DNA of 64,000 nucleotides, taken from Deltaproteobacteria bacterium. GTDB lineage: Bacteria > Myxococcota > Kuafuiibacteriia > Kuafuiibacteriales > Kuafuiibacteriaceae. Under the pieces are notes generated by a model. It saw only the letters and a program-made list of their open reading frames with translations. It made no database searches and was not told where the DNA came from. The translations under genes and the position numbers were made by a program. The stretch is from contig JADJBV010000001.1 of the NCBI GenBank assembly GCA_016703535.1, forward strand, positions 5,632,001 through 5,696,000. The letters run 5' to 3'. Below, piece after piece: positions 7,691 through 16,744 of the stretch. The stretch's first letter is position 1. Every line of letters begins with the position of its first letter.

Positions 7691-8989
7691 TCAGTTGCCG
7701 ACCAGTTGATTGTAGAAGCGGCTCACGCCGGCGACCCAGCCGCCGTTCAGGCCTCGTGGATCGTTGGCGGCGCCCACCGGCGCGTATTTGGGTCCGATCG
7801 CCGAGATGGTGGTGCGGCCTTCATTCAAGTAGTTTTTGCGCAGGTTGCGGGCCATCGCGTCGATCCCCTGCTCCAGGCTGTCGAAGCGCTTGATGCGGCT
7901 CCAGTTGGTCCGCGGGTCCATGATCCCGCCGGGGTTGTTCAGCTCACGCACCGCCCGAGAGGTGCCATTGCCGGTTTCGTGCATCGCGATGGCCGCCAAC
8001 AGGGCCGGATCGACCCCGTGGCGTCGGCCGGCTTCGACGAAGGCTTGACCTTGCCCCGCGAAGCGCCCGCCCAGTTGTTGATCGAGTTGGCGCGCCGTCG
8101 CCGATGAGCCGGAGGGCCGAAGGGCCGGGCCTTGGGGACCGCCGATCGGTGATCCACCCCCGGGTCCACCGCCGTACTGCATGCCGGGGACCAACCCCGC
8201 CGCGGTGAATCGCCCACGACCGTTGAAGACGCCGACGCCATACGCTCGGCCTTTGGCCTCGATGGTGCGACCGTCGCCCAAGGAGATCGCCACGTGGCCA
8301 GGCCGGAACAACAAGGCCCCCGGCGTCCGCAGCGCCTGATCGACGGAGATCTCGGTGCCGTGACGGCGACAGTGGGCCAGCTGGTTGGCCGAGCCGTCGG
8401 GCATGTGGGCGCCGGAGCGAGCCGCCGCCCACTCCACCAACTCGGAGCAGTCGAGGGCCCGGGGGTTGGAGTTGTTGGCGCTGGCCTCAGCGCCGTAGAC
8501 GTACGGTTTTCCGTCTTGGCTGAGGGCCTGCTGGAGGAAGTCGCCCGAGGTGCCACGACCGCTCGGCGCACCCGGGAGCGAACCGATCGCTTGGCCCCGT
8601 CCGCCGGCACCCCACGCGTCCCCGCCGAGGCGACGCGAGCCACCCCAACCACCGCCGGGGAATGGGCCGCGGCTCTGGCAACCGCAGCCACCACCGCCGC
8701 CGCCGCCGCCACCGGCACCGCCGGCCTGACCCGCGGCGATCATCTGGACCAACAGATCCGCGAGCAGCCCGACCAACATCGCCTGCTGCATCTGCAGCAG
8801 CTGGGTCCAGAGTTGGGCGAGGGGCAGCGCTTGCCCACCATCCCCGCGTTCGTAGCCGTCACCTTGCCAGAGGAAGGCTTGGGGCCCGCCGCCCCGACCG
8901 AGGAAGGGATCGCTGCCGGTTGGACCGGCGTTCCACGAAGGCGCGATCGAAACCTGAAGAGAAAAAGAAGCGTCTCTCAGACCCAACAT
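7691..8989 (-). CDS. Two-domain peptidoglycan hydrolase: NlpC/P60-like plus glucosaminidase-like
   Basis: 432 residues from the ATG at 8989, preceded by GAGG. The N-terminal 100 residues have no signal peptide but a hydrophobic stretch (MLVGLLADLLVQMIAAG), then a poly-Gly run and Gly-rich linker to about 150. Residues about 165-270 look like an NlpC/P60 cysteine peptidase: YVYGAEAS, DCSELVEWAA with the catalytic Cys near 180, and GHVAISLGDG with the His near 232. Residues about 305-430 match the glucosaminidase/lysozyme-like fold: AGRRHGVDPALLAAIAMHETG with the catalytic Glu near 339, then ELNNPGGI and FNQ-like NQLVGN. The protein could cut both stem peptide and glycan. Lack of a signal suggests export by a dedicated secretion system or intracellular storage. 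Divergent from the next gene. Confidence 0.78.
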   Translation of the reverse strand: MLGLRDASFSLQVSIAPSWNAGPTGSDPFLGRGGGPQAFLWQGDGYERGDGGQALPLAQLWTQLLQMQQAMLVGLLADLLVQMIAAGQAGGAGGGGGGGGGCGCQSRGPFPGGGWGGSRRLGGDAWGAGGRGQAIGSLPGAPSGRGTSGDFLQQALSQDGKPYVYGAEASANNSNPRALDCSELVEWAAARSGAHMPDGSANQLAHCRRHGTEISVDQALRTPGALLFRPGHVAISLGDGRTIEAKGRAYGVGVFNGRGRFTAAGLVPGMQYGGGPGGGSPIGGPQGPALRPSGSSATARQLDQQLGGRFAGQGQAFVEAGRRHGVDPALLAAIAMHETGNGTSRAVRELNNPGGIMDPRTNWSRIKRFDSLEQGIDAMARNLRKNYLNEGRTTISAIGPKYAPVGAANDPRGLNGGWVAGVSRFYNQLVGN

Positions 8990-9099
8990 CCTGTTGCCTC
9001 CGCCCGAATCCGGGCTGGAAGACCGGGCCCGAAGGACCGGTTCGACTCGTCCTGAGCCGTGAGTGCAGGTTAGAGCATACAAATTCGGCAAGACAACAG

Positions 9100-10590
9100 A
9101 TGAAACCCTTATCTCACCCCATGGTTTTTGCGAATCCTGGCAAGATTGCGAGCGTGCGCAAGGCGGGAGGATGGCCGATCGGCCTGTGGGGCCTGGTCGT
9201 GGTCGGGGCCTGCGTGCGGCCGGAGGCCCGGACCAACCTCGATGAGGCCAGCTTGTCCGACGCCGCCTCGGGCGTGCTCTTTCGCGGTCGATCGCCGACG
9301 GAGGTCGAGTTGATCCCGGGCGATCGGGCCCGTTGGGCCGCGCTGGAACCGACGGCCGTGGCCGACGGCGAACAGCTGGAGTTGTGGCTCTATCGCTGCG
9401 ACCTGGAGAAGTTGAGGGTCGCCCGAGAGGTGCTGCCCGCGCCGCAACCGGACCCCCGGCCGATGACCTGTCTGCAAGAAGGTGCGCCCTGCCCCTTGGG
9501 CGCGTTTCGCCTCGGTGAAGAAGGTTGGGCGCCGACCAGCTCGCGGCGACAGCCCTGGTCCGAGCTGGAGGGTGATCCGGGGCGTTGCGCCGTCCCCGGC
9601 CCGGTCCCCTACGACACGGTGACCACCCCAGGCACGGGGGGGACCGTTCATTTTCTGTCCACCTTCGCAGAGGGCGCGGTGTTGCTGAGCGCCAGCGACG
9701 CCCAGGGTCCTGGAGGTCGGCGCCGTGGGCTGCTGCGAGCCTATTCGCTGCCGATCCAAGCGCCGCTGGCCACCTGGACCGGCACCACCACCTTCATCTC
9801 GGGCGTCCGACGTGACGACGGTCGGGTCAGCCTCGTGGGGAATGATGGGTCAACCGCCCTCGCCGAGCGGAGAGATGGAGCGCTGCTGGTGTCCCCCACC
9901 GAACGGCTCCCAAAGATCGCCACCTCCAGCTGCGCGAACGTCCTCGGACAAGAGATGTACCCGACTCGAGGCAGCGCCATGGCCTTCGGCGAGGGCGAAA
10001 CCTGGCTGGTCAACACCTGCGGCGTTCTACTCAAAAGAACGGACGACACCCCCTGGTCCGTCGCCTATCGGCCCTCGGCGCCGACGGTGCTGGCCGGCCC
10101 AGACGTCGCGCTCTTTTGGGCCGGTCCTGAGGAGGTGTATTTTTCCGATGTGGAGCGGGAGGGTGTGCTCCACTACCGGGACGGCGTCGCGCGCCATGAA
10201 CCGAGTGAGGTCGGGGCCTGGTTGACCACCGCGATCACCCGCGGCGACGACGGCCACCTCTACGCCGGGAACTTCTTCGGCGAGTTGACCCGCGAGGAAG
10301 CGGGGCGTTGGCGGCGCCACGGCGTCATGTACCCGGGGGGGATCACGAGCCTGGCACCGGTGGGGGACGGCTTCTTCATCGGCTACGGAGTGCCCGGCAT
10401 CCCCCAGATCCAGCGAGGCCAAGACTGTCCCGATGCACTCCGCCCCGCCATCCCCAGCGGCTTCGCCCGGACTTTGCTGCGCGTCGACGATCAGGTGGTG
10501 GCGCTCTTGGTGGGTGAGCCCGGGTGGATCGCGAGCTTCGGCTTTGAGTACGAGCCCTGCAGCCCATCGCCGAAGGACGAGGGCCCGTGA
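9100..10590 (+). CDS. Lipoprotein, beta-propeller-like, paralogue of the next gene
   Basis: About 496 residues. A hydrophobic segment ending VVVGAC forms a lipobox; with ATG 9100 the Cys is residue 38, and an in-frame ATG at 9121 or GTG at 9154 would give a more normal 20-31-residue signal, so the start is uncertain. After it lies LDEASLSDAASGVLF, then CLQEGAPCPLGAFRLGE and repeated short strands containing DGRVSLVG and EEVYFSD, compatible with a propeller fold. It is clearly paralogous to the downstream lipoprotein, which shares LSxAASxVxF and the GAPCPxxAFRL motif. The end overlaps the next start (GTGA). Likely outer-membrane or surface protein; function unknown. Confidence 0.75.
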   Translation: MKPLSHPMVFANPGKIASVRKAGGWPIGLWGLVVVGACVRPEARTNLDEASLSDAASGVLFRGRSPTEVELIPGDRARWAALEPTAVADGEQLELWLYRCDLEKLRVAREVLPAPQPDPRPMTCLQEGAPCPLGAFRLGEEGWAPTSSRRQPWSELEGDPGRCAVPGPVPYDTVTTPGTGGTVHFLSTFAEGAVLLSASDAQGPGGRRRGLLRAYSLPIQAPLATWTGTTTFISGVRRDDGRVSLVGNDGSTALAERRDGALLVSPTERLPKIATSSCANVLGQEMYPTRGSAMAFGEGETWLVNTCGVLLKRTDDTPWSVAYRPSAPTVLAGPDVALFWAGPEEVYFSDVEREGVLHYRDGVARHEPSEVGAWLTTAITRGDDGHLYAGNFFGELTREEAGRWRRHGVMYPGGITSLAPVGDGFFIGYGVPGIPQIQRGQDCPDALRPAIPSGFARTLLRVDDQVVALLVGEPGWIASFGFEYEPCSPSPKDEGP

Positions 10591-12176
10591 ACCACCGACC
10601 CCGAACGCCCGCCTGGTCGAGCCGACTGTTGGCCTTGAGCCTCGCCGGCACCGCCTGCGTGCAGCCCAGCAGCGCACCGGCGCTGGACGCCGACGCGTTG
10701 AGCGCCGCGGCCTCGGCGGTCTGGTTCGTCGACTCGACTGAGGGGACCTGGGTCGAGAGCCTGTCGATCGAGGAGTTGGCCCAGACTCGACTTCAAAGCC
10801 TCACCGAAGGGGTCGAGCCAGAGGTGTGGCTTTATGGGTGCCCCGTCGAAGAGTTGCTCAGCTCCCGCCGCGTGGTGACCGCCCCCCTGGCCGCCCCGAT
10901 CGACTGCCGAGAGGGGGGCGCCCCTTGTCCCCAACAGGCTTTTCGTTTGGCTCGGCCCGAACCAGCCTGGGTTGAACTGCCGAACCCTCCGGCCCCTCGC
11001 CCTTGGCCCATCGATCGCCCCAGCCCCTGCGCGGCCACCAACACTCCGCGGGTCGTCGAGTTGTTGGGCCTGAATCAGCGAAACGGGGCGACGACCTTCT
11101 TGACGCCGATCGGCGAGCACCATGTCTTGGTTGGCGCTTTTGACTACCCAATGCCCAACGTGATCCGCGGTCAACTTTGGGTGTGGGAGGTGCCAGAAGC
11201 GACGGACACCCGTTGGCAACCCGAGGAGAAAGAGCCCGTGTGGACCAGCACCACCGCCTACTTGGCGGGGGCAACGCTGGGGGATGGCCGGGTTGCGCTT
11301 TGGGGCGACGTCGGCGCCACCGCGATCGCTCAGCTGCGGGGCGAGGAGTTGGTGATCACGCCGGGGCCACGTTATCCGGTGGGCGTACAGCGATGCCCGC
11401 GGGGGTGTCTCATCGAGGAGTGTGAAGAACAGTGCCTGGGCGACCCCGACCCCGGCTGCATCGCAACCTGTTTGGCCGATCCCCGTCGATGTACCGAACA
11501 CTCGCGGTTTGCCCAGCTGTCGGTGGCGGGGCCTGCTGATCGGGCGACCTGGTGGGCCGCGACGGGTTGCCGCAACCTGCTCAAGGGGGACGGCCGGGGC
11601 CCGTTTGAGATCGTGCGCCAACGAGAGGACCTGGAGGTCAAGACCAACCTCCCCTTCGATGTGTTGGCGGTTCGGCCCGAGGAGGTCTACGCCGCCGGGG
11701 TCTCAGAGCGCGGGATCTTGTATTACGACAACGGGAGGATCGAGCCCCAGACCACCGAAGAGATGCTCCTGCCGACCACTGCCCTGATGGTGATGGAGGG
11801 AGCGCTGTACACGACGGTTCGAGTCCAGCTGGCCGGCGCCTTCCTGTATCGGCTGAACGGACGGAGTTGGGAGCGAACGCTGCCGCTCGGGACCCAAGAG
11901 GTCCTGGAGCTCTCGGCGATCCCGAACGGATTTTTTGGGGTGGTCGACCCGCCGGGCCACTTGGTGCAGGGGCAGAGCAAAGGCCTGTGCCGAGGCGCCG
12001 AGTTCACGCCGAGCCTCAGCGCCTCGTACCGCGCGTACGCCACCACTCAGGTCCGCGGCCACCAGCTGGTCTTGATGGAGCTCAGCCAAAACAGCACCGA
12101 GTTGGCCAAGGGTTTGTTGGCGGTTTTTGAGCTGACCCCAGCCCCCACCTGCACTCGGTTGGAGACGCCCCCTTGA
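10587..12176 (+). CDS. Lipoprotein, beta-propeller-like, paralogue of the previous gene
   Basis: 529 residues from a GTG overlapping the preceding stop. Signal peptide with lipobox LAGTAC (Cys near residue 24), then LDADALSAAASAVWF and CREGGAPCPQQAFRLAR, both matching the upstream paralogue. An insertion rich in cysteine (CPRGCLIEECEEQC, then CIATCLADPRRC) is absent from the upstream copy. Later strands include DGRVALWGD and PEEVYAAGVSERGILYYD, parallel to the paralogue's EEVYFSDVEREGVLHYRD. The pair looks like a tandem duplication that has diverged greatly. No catalytic residues are recognised. Confidence 0.75.
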   Translation: MNHRPRTPAWSSRLLALSLAGTACVQPSSAPALDADALSAAASAVWFVDSTEGTWVESLSIEELAQTRLQSLTEGVEPEVWLYGCPVEELLSSRRVVTAPLAAPIDCREGGAPCPQQAFRLARPEPAWVELPNPPAPRPWPIDRPSPCAATNTPRVVELLGLNQRNGATTFLTPIGEHHVLVGAFDYPMPNVIRGQLWVWEVPEATDTRWQPEEKEPVWTSTTAYLAGATLGDGRVALWGDVGATAIAQLRGEELVITPGPRYPVGVQRCPRGCLIEECEEQCLGDPDPGCIATCLADPRRCTEHSRFAQLSVAGPADRATWWAATGCRNLLKGDGRGPFEIVRQREDLEVKTNLPFDVLAVRPEEVYAAGVSERGILYYDNGRIEPQTTEEMLLPTTALMVMEGALYTTVRVQLAGAFLYRLNGRSWERTLPLGTQEVLELSAIPNGFFGVVDPPGHLVQGQSKGLCRGAEFTPSLSASYRAYATTQVRGHQLVLMELSQNSTELAKGLLAVFELTPAPTCTRLETPP

Positions 12177-12207
12177 CCCCCGTCGAGGCTGGCCCTTGAA
12201 GTAGCCC

Positions 12208-13347
12208 ATGACCTTGCCAGCGCCCGAGGTGTTGTCCGTGGACTCGGCGTTGGACGAGTTGGCCCTCTACCTCCGTCCCCCCGGCCAAGGGATCCACGCG
12301 GTCTCCACCGGCAAAAAGGCGCTGGAGGAAGCGACCCGGGCGTACCTCGGGCCCAGCTACGATCCGGATCGTCCCTGGCGCGAACACTTGGCGCGTTTGC
12401 CGGAGCTCCGGGATCGAGAAGCGGTGGCCTTGTTGGCGATCCCCAGCGACACCGGGGCCGGGATCGTGCGAGGCGCCGCCCGGGGCCCAGAGGCGATCCG
12501 GGCCGGCCTGGGGCAAGCGCCCGTCTTCGAACTCGGCGACGTGTTTTGTGTCCCCCATTTTTTGGACGACGAGATGTTGTCCGAGTCGCAGAAGCAGGTC
12601 AGCCGCGCCTTCCTCTATCCCAAGTTGAGCGAAGAGGAGCGCCGGTTTTTGCCGGTGTCACCGGTGGGCATGGCGGCCCGGGCCTATCGTTTGGCGCTGC
12701 GGATCAACCCAACGTTGCGGATCTTGGCCTTGGGTGGCGACCACACCGTCGCCTGGCCGGTGATCGACGCGCTGTTGCCCGCGGGAGGTGATCACCACGA
12801 CGTCGGGATCTTGCACTTCGACGCTCACACCGATCTGCTCGAGACGCGCCTCGGGGTTCGTTATTGTTTCGCGACCTGGGCCTTCCACGCCAACCAGCGG
12901 ATCGGCCGCGGCGGCCGGCTGCTCCAGCTCGGCATTCGGGCCTCGGCCAAGACCCAAGCCCACTGGGAGTCGACCATGGACGTGCGCCAGGTCTGGCCCG
13001 ACGAAGCCCAAATTTTGGGCCCGGATGGATTGGCCCAGTTGGTAGTGGACCATTTCCGCAACAAGGGCGTGCGGCGGGTCTACGTCTCCAACGATCTCGA
13101 CGGCACCGACGTGTTGTACGCGGCGGCCTGCGGGACCCCCGAGCCGAACGGCCTCAGCCGGGCCATGGTCGAGGCCTGTTTGGCCGCGGTGGGCGCCGCC
13201 GGTTTTGGGGTGATCGGCGCCGATCTGGTGGAGCTGGCGCCGGGCCTGTCCTTGGATCGAGAGGCCTCCCGCCGCAGCGTCGAGACCTCGGTGCGTTATG
13301 TGCGGGCCGAACTTTCGCTCTTGGCCGCCAGCAAAAGTGCCCCGTAG
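12208..13347 (+). CDS. Ureohydrolase (arginase/agmatinase/formiminoglutamase family)
   Basis: 379 residues, longer than classical arginase (about 300) because of an N-terminal extension of some 70 residues and an insertion before the metal site. All metal-binding motifs of the dimanganese ureohydrolase fold are present: GGDHT near residue 176, HFDAHTD near 203, and SNDLDGTD near 294 followed by CGTPEPNGL. It should hydrolyse a guanidino or formimino compound; the substrate cannot be fixed from sequence. It is a single-gene unit whose 3' end overlaps the convergent YkgJ-like gene by 52 bases. Confidence 0.85.
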   Translation: MTLPAPEVLSVDSALDELALYLRPPGQGIHAVSTGKKALEEATRAYLGPSYDPDRPWREHLARLPELRDREAVALLAIPSDTGAGIVRGAARGPEAIRAGLGQAPVFELGDVFCVPHFLDDEMLSESQKQVSRAFLYPKLSEEERRFLPVSPVGMAARAYRLALRINPTLRILALGGDHTVAWPVIDALLPAGGDHHDVGILHFDAHTDLLETRLGVRYCFATWAFHANQRIGRGGRLLQLGIRASAKTQAHWESTMDVRQVWPDEAQILGPDGLAQLVVDHFRNKGVRRVYVSNDLDGTDVLYAAACGTPEPNGLSRAMVEACLAAVGAAGFGVIGADLVELAPGLSLDREASRRSVETSVRYVRAELSLLAASKSAP

Positions 13348-13961
13348 CGAGCGAACCACCACGGATAGACGTGCACCCGTTCGGTGCCAGGTACCGCGGC
13401 CACCAAACGCCGTCGCGCTTCCCGGGCGTCGTAGAGCGACCGGCCTTGGTCGGGCAACACCCGGAGCCGTTGGTGGGTCAGGCCACAGCCGTAGGCTTGA
13501 TCACCGTGGGGATCCCAACTTTGCCCGAAGGTCCGGGCGTTGAGCTCCCGGACCGAATAGATGCTGCAGCGCCCGTCGCCCCCGAGCAGGGGACAACGGA
13601 AGGCCACCCGGGCGGCGACCTCGTCTCGTTCCGCGCCCGGCATCAGGGTCTCGAGGAGCTCCAGCTCGTCAGCGAAGCGCTCAGACAAAGTTGTCATCTG
13701 GGCGACCAGCTGCTCCAACTCGGTGAGGGTCCGAACCTCGAGCAGGTGAGCCATCACCAAGAGGACCTCGGGGGCCGAGAGGAAAACGGCCTCGTGGCAA
13801 CAGGCGTCACAACCTTCGTGGCAAGGGAGCCCATGGCCCGCGGCCCGGGAGGCCAACGATCGATCGAGCTCGAGGTAAAGTTGTTGGAGTGGCCTCAAGA
13901 TCGCCTGGGGATCAGGCCCCAAACCCAAGGCCTCGGAGAGCGCGATCAGGCTCAAGATCAA
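13296..13961 (-). CDS. YkgJ-type cysteine-cluster (zinc/iron-chelating) protein
   Basis: 221 residues. The cluster HEGCDACCHEAVFLSAPE near residue 50, then CPLLGGDGRCSIYSVRELNAR near 122 and a later CGL match the YkgJ (Fe/Zn-chelating cysteine cluster) family, whose members bind a metal and have unclear roles. Start ATG overlaps the stop of the upstream gene by four bases (ATGA), making it the last gene of a long minus-strand operon; its 3' end overlaps the convergent ureohydrolase gene. Function beyond metal binding unknown. Confidence 0.8.
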   Translation of the reverse strand: MILSLIALSEALGLGPDPQAILRPLQQLYLELDRSLASRAAGHGLPCHEGCDACCHEAVFLSAPEVLLVMAHLLEVRTLTELEQLVAQMTTLSERFADELELLETLMPGAERDEVAARVAFRCPLLGGDGRCSIYSVRELNARTFGQSWDPHGDQAYGCGLTHQRLRVLPDQGRSLYDAREARRRLVAAVPGTERVHVYPWWFARYGALLLAAKSESSART

Positions 13962-14422
13962 CTTTCGGGGCGATCGAGCACCGGGATGATCATCTCGCCA
14001 TCCGGGTTCTTCAGCTGGATCTGCTGGGGCCGGTACTGATCGCCAGGCGCCAGGCCGGTGTGGTCGTGAAAGTCGCCCCGCAGCTCAAAGCCCTTGAGGC
14101 CTGGCTCCAGGCGATCGACCCAGTTGGAGTATTGCCCGTCCAAGGTCAGGGTCAGGTCCTTGAGGGCCCGGTTGCCGTTGTGGCGGACGATCAACAGGTT
14201 GGAGGGGAAGGACTTCTGGTACCAGACCTCGACGTCGAAGACCTGCCCCCCGGCGAAGGCTACGTAGAGCAGGGTCAACAAGACGTCGACGCCGAGCAAC
14301 CCCAAGATCCAGACCCGCAGCTTGGCGAAGCGGTTGGAACCTTCGTAGGCCCCTTTGGTGTCCTTGAGGAAGGCCAGGGTGCTGGCCAAGCCCTCCTTGA
14401 GATCTTCAACGAAGTTGCCCAT
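13958..14422 (-). CDS. Single-span membrane protein of unknown function
   Basis: 154 residues. A charged N-terminal segment is followed by one membrane span at about residues 36-58 (LRVWILGLLGVDVLLTLLYVA) and a C-terminal beta-rich region (LLIVRHNGNRALKDLTLTLDG, then GDQYRPQQIQLKN) that looks like a small extracytoplasmic Ig-like or C2-like domain. Its start shares one base with the stop of the PAP2 gene upstream, and its stop overlaps the YkgJ-like start, so it belongs to the same operon. Not recognised as a named family. Confidence 0.7.
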   Translation of the reverse strand: MGNFVEDLKEGLASTLAFLKDTKGAYEGSNRFAKLRVWILGLLGVDVLLTLLYVAFAGGQVFDVEVWYQKSFPSNLLIVRHNGNRALKDLTLTLDGQYSNWVDRLEPGLKGFELRGDFHDHTGLAPGDQYRPQQIQLKNPDGEMIIPVLDRPES

Positions 14423-15312
14423 CAGAACGCGCCACCCCAGGTGACCAGCGGATGATACCCGGGATCGGGCCGAAGGGGAGCGGCCCCCGGCGAGGTCGGC
14501 CCGGGAGCGTCCGGGGATAGGTGCACCAGGGGAACCAAGATCCCGATCAAGGTCCCGACCGCGGCCCCCACCAGGACATCACTGAGGAAGTGTTTGCGGG
14601 CCGCGATCCGCAGGTAGGCCACCAAGCTGGCGCCCAGGTAGGCACCACTCGCCCCCAAGATCGTGCCGACGCCGGTCCCGCGGCGCTCCACCAACATCAC
14701 GGTCACCAAAGACGCGGACGCAAAGGACACCGCCGAGTGCCCGGAGAAAAACGAAAGGCGAGCATCACCCGCGTAGCGGTCCTCTTTGTCGAAGTCGGCC
14801 CGGAAGGTCAGGGGGCGGGGCCTTCGCCAGGCCACCTTCACCGCCGAGGCCAGCAGGATGGTCAGCCCGAAGGTTTGGATGCTGACCAAGGTGGCCTCGG
14901 CGCCCCGATCCCACGGATCGGATCGATGGGCGGAGTCGGCCCAACCCACCACCAGCGGGGCCAACATCATGGAGCTGACGCCGATGTCGCTCAGGGTTCG
15001 GGCCGATTCGAAGCCCTGATCGAGCACCCAACGATCGAAGGCGGGCACCACCATCTCGTCACAGAGGCCTTCACCTTCGGCCATCAACTCGAAGGCCAGC
15101 CGCTCCTCGGCGCTGGGATAACGCGCGAGGCCTTCACAAGGGGACAGGCCGTCCCACTGAAACTTCTCCCGATCCAATAAGAGTCCGACCGTCCCGCTGC
15201 CCAACGCCAGGAGGCCATCGAAGGGCAAGGACACCTGATAAAGCGGCTGGGCCGCGGCGACGGTGGGTCCAGTGAAGAGGAGCAGGCCCAGGGCCAACGC
15301 CCCCCACTTCAC
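14422..15312 (-). CDS. PAP2 superfamily phosphatase
   Basis: 296 residues with a signal peptide (residues 1-22, ending AAAQP). The three PAP2 active-site motifs are present: KVAWRRPRP near residue 160, FFSGHSAVSFA near 190 and RIAARKHFLSDVLVG near 237. Members dephosphorylate lipid phosphates such as phosphatidate or undecaprenyl pyrophosphate; the exact substrate is unknown. Several hydrophobic spans place the active site on the periplasmic side. The ATG overlaps the stop of the TPR lipoprotein gene (ATGA). Confidence 0.88.
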   Translation of the reverse strand: MKWGALALGLLLFTGPTVAAAQPLYQVSLPFDGLLALGSGTVGLLLDREKFQWDGLSPCEGLARYPSAEERLAFELMAEGEGLCDEMVVPAFDRWVLDQGFESARTLSDIGVSSMMLAPLVVGWADSAHRSDPWDRGAEATLVSIQTFGLTILLASAVKVAWRRPRPLTFRADFDKEDRYAGDARLSFFSGHSAVSFASASLVTVMLVERRGTGVGTILGASGAYLGASLVAYLRIAARKHFLSDVLVGAAVGTLIGILVPLVHLSPDAPGPTSPGAAPLRPDPGYHPLVTWGGAF

Positions 15313-16109
15313 GGCCGATCCTCGGAGCGGGTGCTGGTCCGAGTTGGGGTGCTGGTGCTGGTCTCTAGGCGCCGCACGAGTTGAGCCAAGGCCGGATCGG
15401 ACCAGACCTTGGCGAAGACCGGGTCTTTGGCGATCCGCTCGGGGTGGCTGGCGCCCAAGGTCAGGAGCTGTGTCAACTTGACTTGCACTTCGGCGACGTC
15501 ACCCCGCTTGGCCGCCAGCCGGGCGTAACCGTAAGTGGCCAGGGCGTCTTGGCGTCGCTTCAAGAGGCGCTCCAGCTCCCGCTCGGCCTCGTCCAGTCGG
15601 CCATCGTCGATCAAGAGGTTCGCCAAGGCGTAACGCGCGGCGTGGTATTCGCCGTCCACCTGCAGCGCCTGACGTTGGAGGGCTTCGGCTTTTTGCAAGT
15701 TACCTTGCTTTTGCTGGGCGTTGCCCAAAACCTGGTAGGCGAAGGCGTCGTTGGGCGCGAGCTTGATGGTCTGCTCGAGCAGCGGCACCGCCTGTTCGGT
15801 GCGGCCGAGGCCCAACAAGGCCACCGCCAACTTGTGGCGAGCCGAGATCGCCGCCTCGTCGACCTGGAGGGCCTTTTGGTACCACTCGATCGCTTGATCG
15901 GTCTGGCCCCGTTCGTAGGCGATGTTGCCCAAGGCCTCGAGGGCGGTGGTGCTCTGGGGAGCGACCTCGAGGGCCGCTCGATAGTGGGCCTCGGCCTGCT
16001 CCCACTGTTGATGGGCGAAGAAGACGTTGCCCTTGCGGAGGTCTTCTTCGCCGGAGCGCTTACAGGCCAGCGCCAGGGGCAAGAGGCAGAGGGCCCATCG
16101 CCGATCCAT
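15309..16109 (-). CDS. TPR-repeat lipoprotein
   Basis: 266 residues from ATG 16109, which is preceded by AGGAG. A short signal ends in the lipobox LALAC (Cys near residue 16). Residues about 22-195 consist of five or more tetratricopeptide repeats, seen in WEQAEAHYRAALEVAPQ, TDQAIEWYQKALQVDE and LQKAEALQRQALQVDG. A short degenerate tail with Thr/Ser repeats closes the protein. Such lipoproteins scaffold envelope complexes. A longer frame open to 16592 overlaps another lipoprotein gene and is rejected. Confidence 0.82.
   Translation of the reverse strand: MDRRWALCLLPLALACKRSGEEDLRKGNVFFAHQQWEQAEAHYRAALEVAPQSTTALEALGNIAYERGQTDQAIEWYQKALQVDEAAISARHKLAVALLGLGRTEQAVPLLEQTIKLAPNDAFAYQVLGNAQQKQGNLQKAEALQRQALQVDGEYHAARYALANLLIDDGRLDEAERELERLLKRRQDALATYGYARLAAKRGDVAEVQVKLTQLLTLGASHPERIAKDPVFAKVWSDPALAQLVRRLETSTSTPTRTSTRSEDRP
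15695..15708 (-). repeat. GCAAG-N4-CTTGC palindrome, copy 3
   Basis: GCAAGTTACCTTGC inside the TPR lipoprotein gene; read on the minus strand its centre is GTAA, so it may be a variant in the opposite orientation to most copies. Confidence 0.4.
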
Positions 16110-16147
16110 GGTTGTCTCCTCGGCCTCCCCCTCTCCGGGGTCAAGGA

Positions 16148-16744
16148 CTATGGATCGCCCGGGAAAGGCCCGCCCACCGAAAGTTCGATCAAGGAGTAGG
16201 AGTTGCTCCCGTGGTTGGACACGTGGAACTGAACCGGAGTGCCCGCGGGCATATCCCGCTCCGCTTTCCAGACCGGAGCGTCCAGGCCGGAGCTCCCGGG
16301 GATGGCCAGCTCCTTGTAAAAGAAGGGTTGGCCGTCGAAGCAGACCGAAACCGTGGCGGTGCCGGTCGGGCCGATCAGCTCGAAGTGCCACAGGCGCATC
16401 AACATGGTCTCCCCCTCGTAGACCGGCACCCGGGTCGGCTGGGCCACGGTCACGAAGAGGCAGTTTTTGCCGTCGATGTCGTAGGCCACCTCGCCCCCGA
16501 CCGGGTAAGGGCCGATCGCCGCCGGGTCGCAGAAGGCGTCCTTGGGGCGGCGGGCATCGTAGGGATCGAGGGCGCCGCTGACCACCTGCCAATCTTCGGG
16601 GACCACCAGGGGCACGGGGAAGGGCTTGTCGGGGCCACAGGCGGCGGAACTAGTGAGGAAGAGCGCGGATACGAGCCACCAGCGGGTGGTCGGGACGATC
16701 GGCCTCGGCGAGGAGGCGTAGGGCGCTCTCCTGGTCGTGGGCAT
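16148..16744 (-). CDS. Small secreted lipoprotein of unknown function
   Basis: About 198 residues if started at ATG 16744 (ATG 16750 and 16756 are also in frame). A hydrophobic signal WWLVSALFLT leads to the lipobox SSAAC (Cys near residue 36). The mature part has a beta-sandwich look, with WHFELIGPTGTATVSVCFDG and VQFHVSNHGSNSYSLIELS, resembling carbohydrate-binding-like lipoprotein domains, but no family is certain. The start region overlaps the end of the DUF4388 gene by about 95 bases, unusually long but the nearer alternative codons lack a usable start. Confidence 0.6.
   Translation of the reverse strand: MPTTRRAPYASSPRPIVPTTRWWLVSALFLTSSAACGPDKPFPVPLVVPEDWQVVSGALDPYDARRPKDAFCDPAAIGPYPVGGEVAYDIDGKNCLFVTVAQPTRVPVYEGETMLMRLWHFELIGPTGTATVSVCFDGQPFFYKELAIPGSSGLDAPVWKAERDMPAGTPVQFHVSNHGSNSYSLIELSVGGPFPGDP

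Noticed and set aside
15470..15494. Additional copy of the GCAAG palindrome
   Set aside because: On the minus strand GTGCAAGTCAAGTTGACAC has only one GCAAG arm and lacks the CTTGC partner, so it was not counted.
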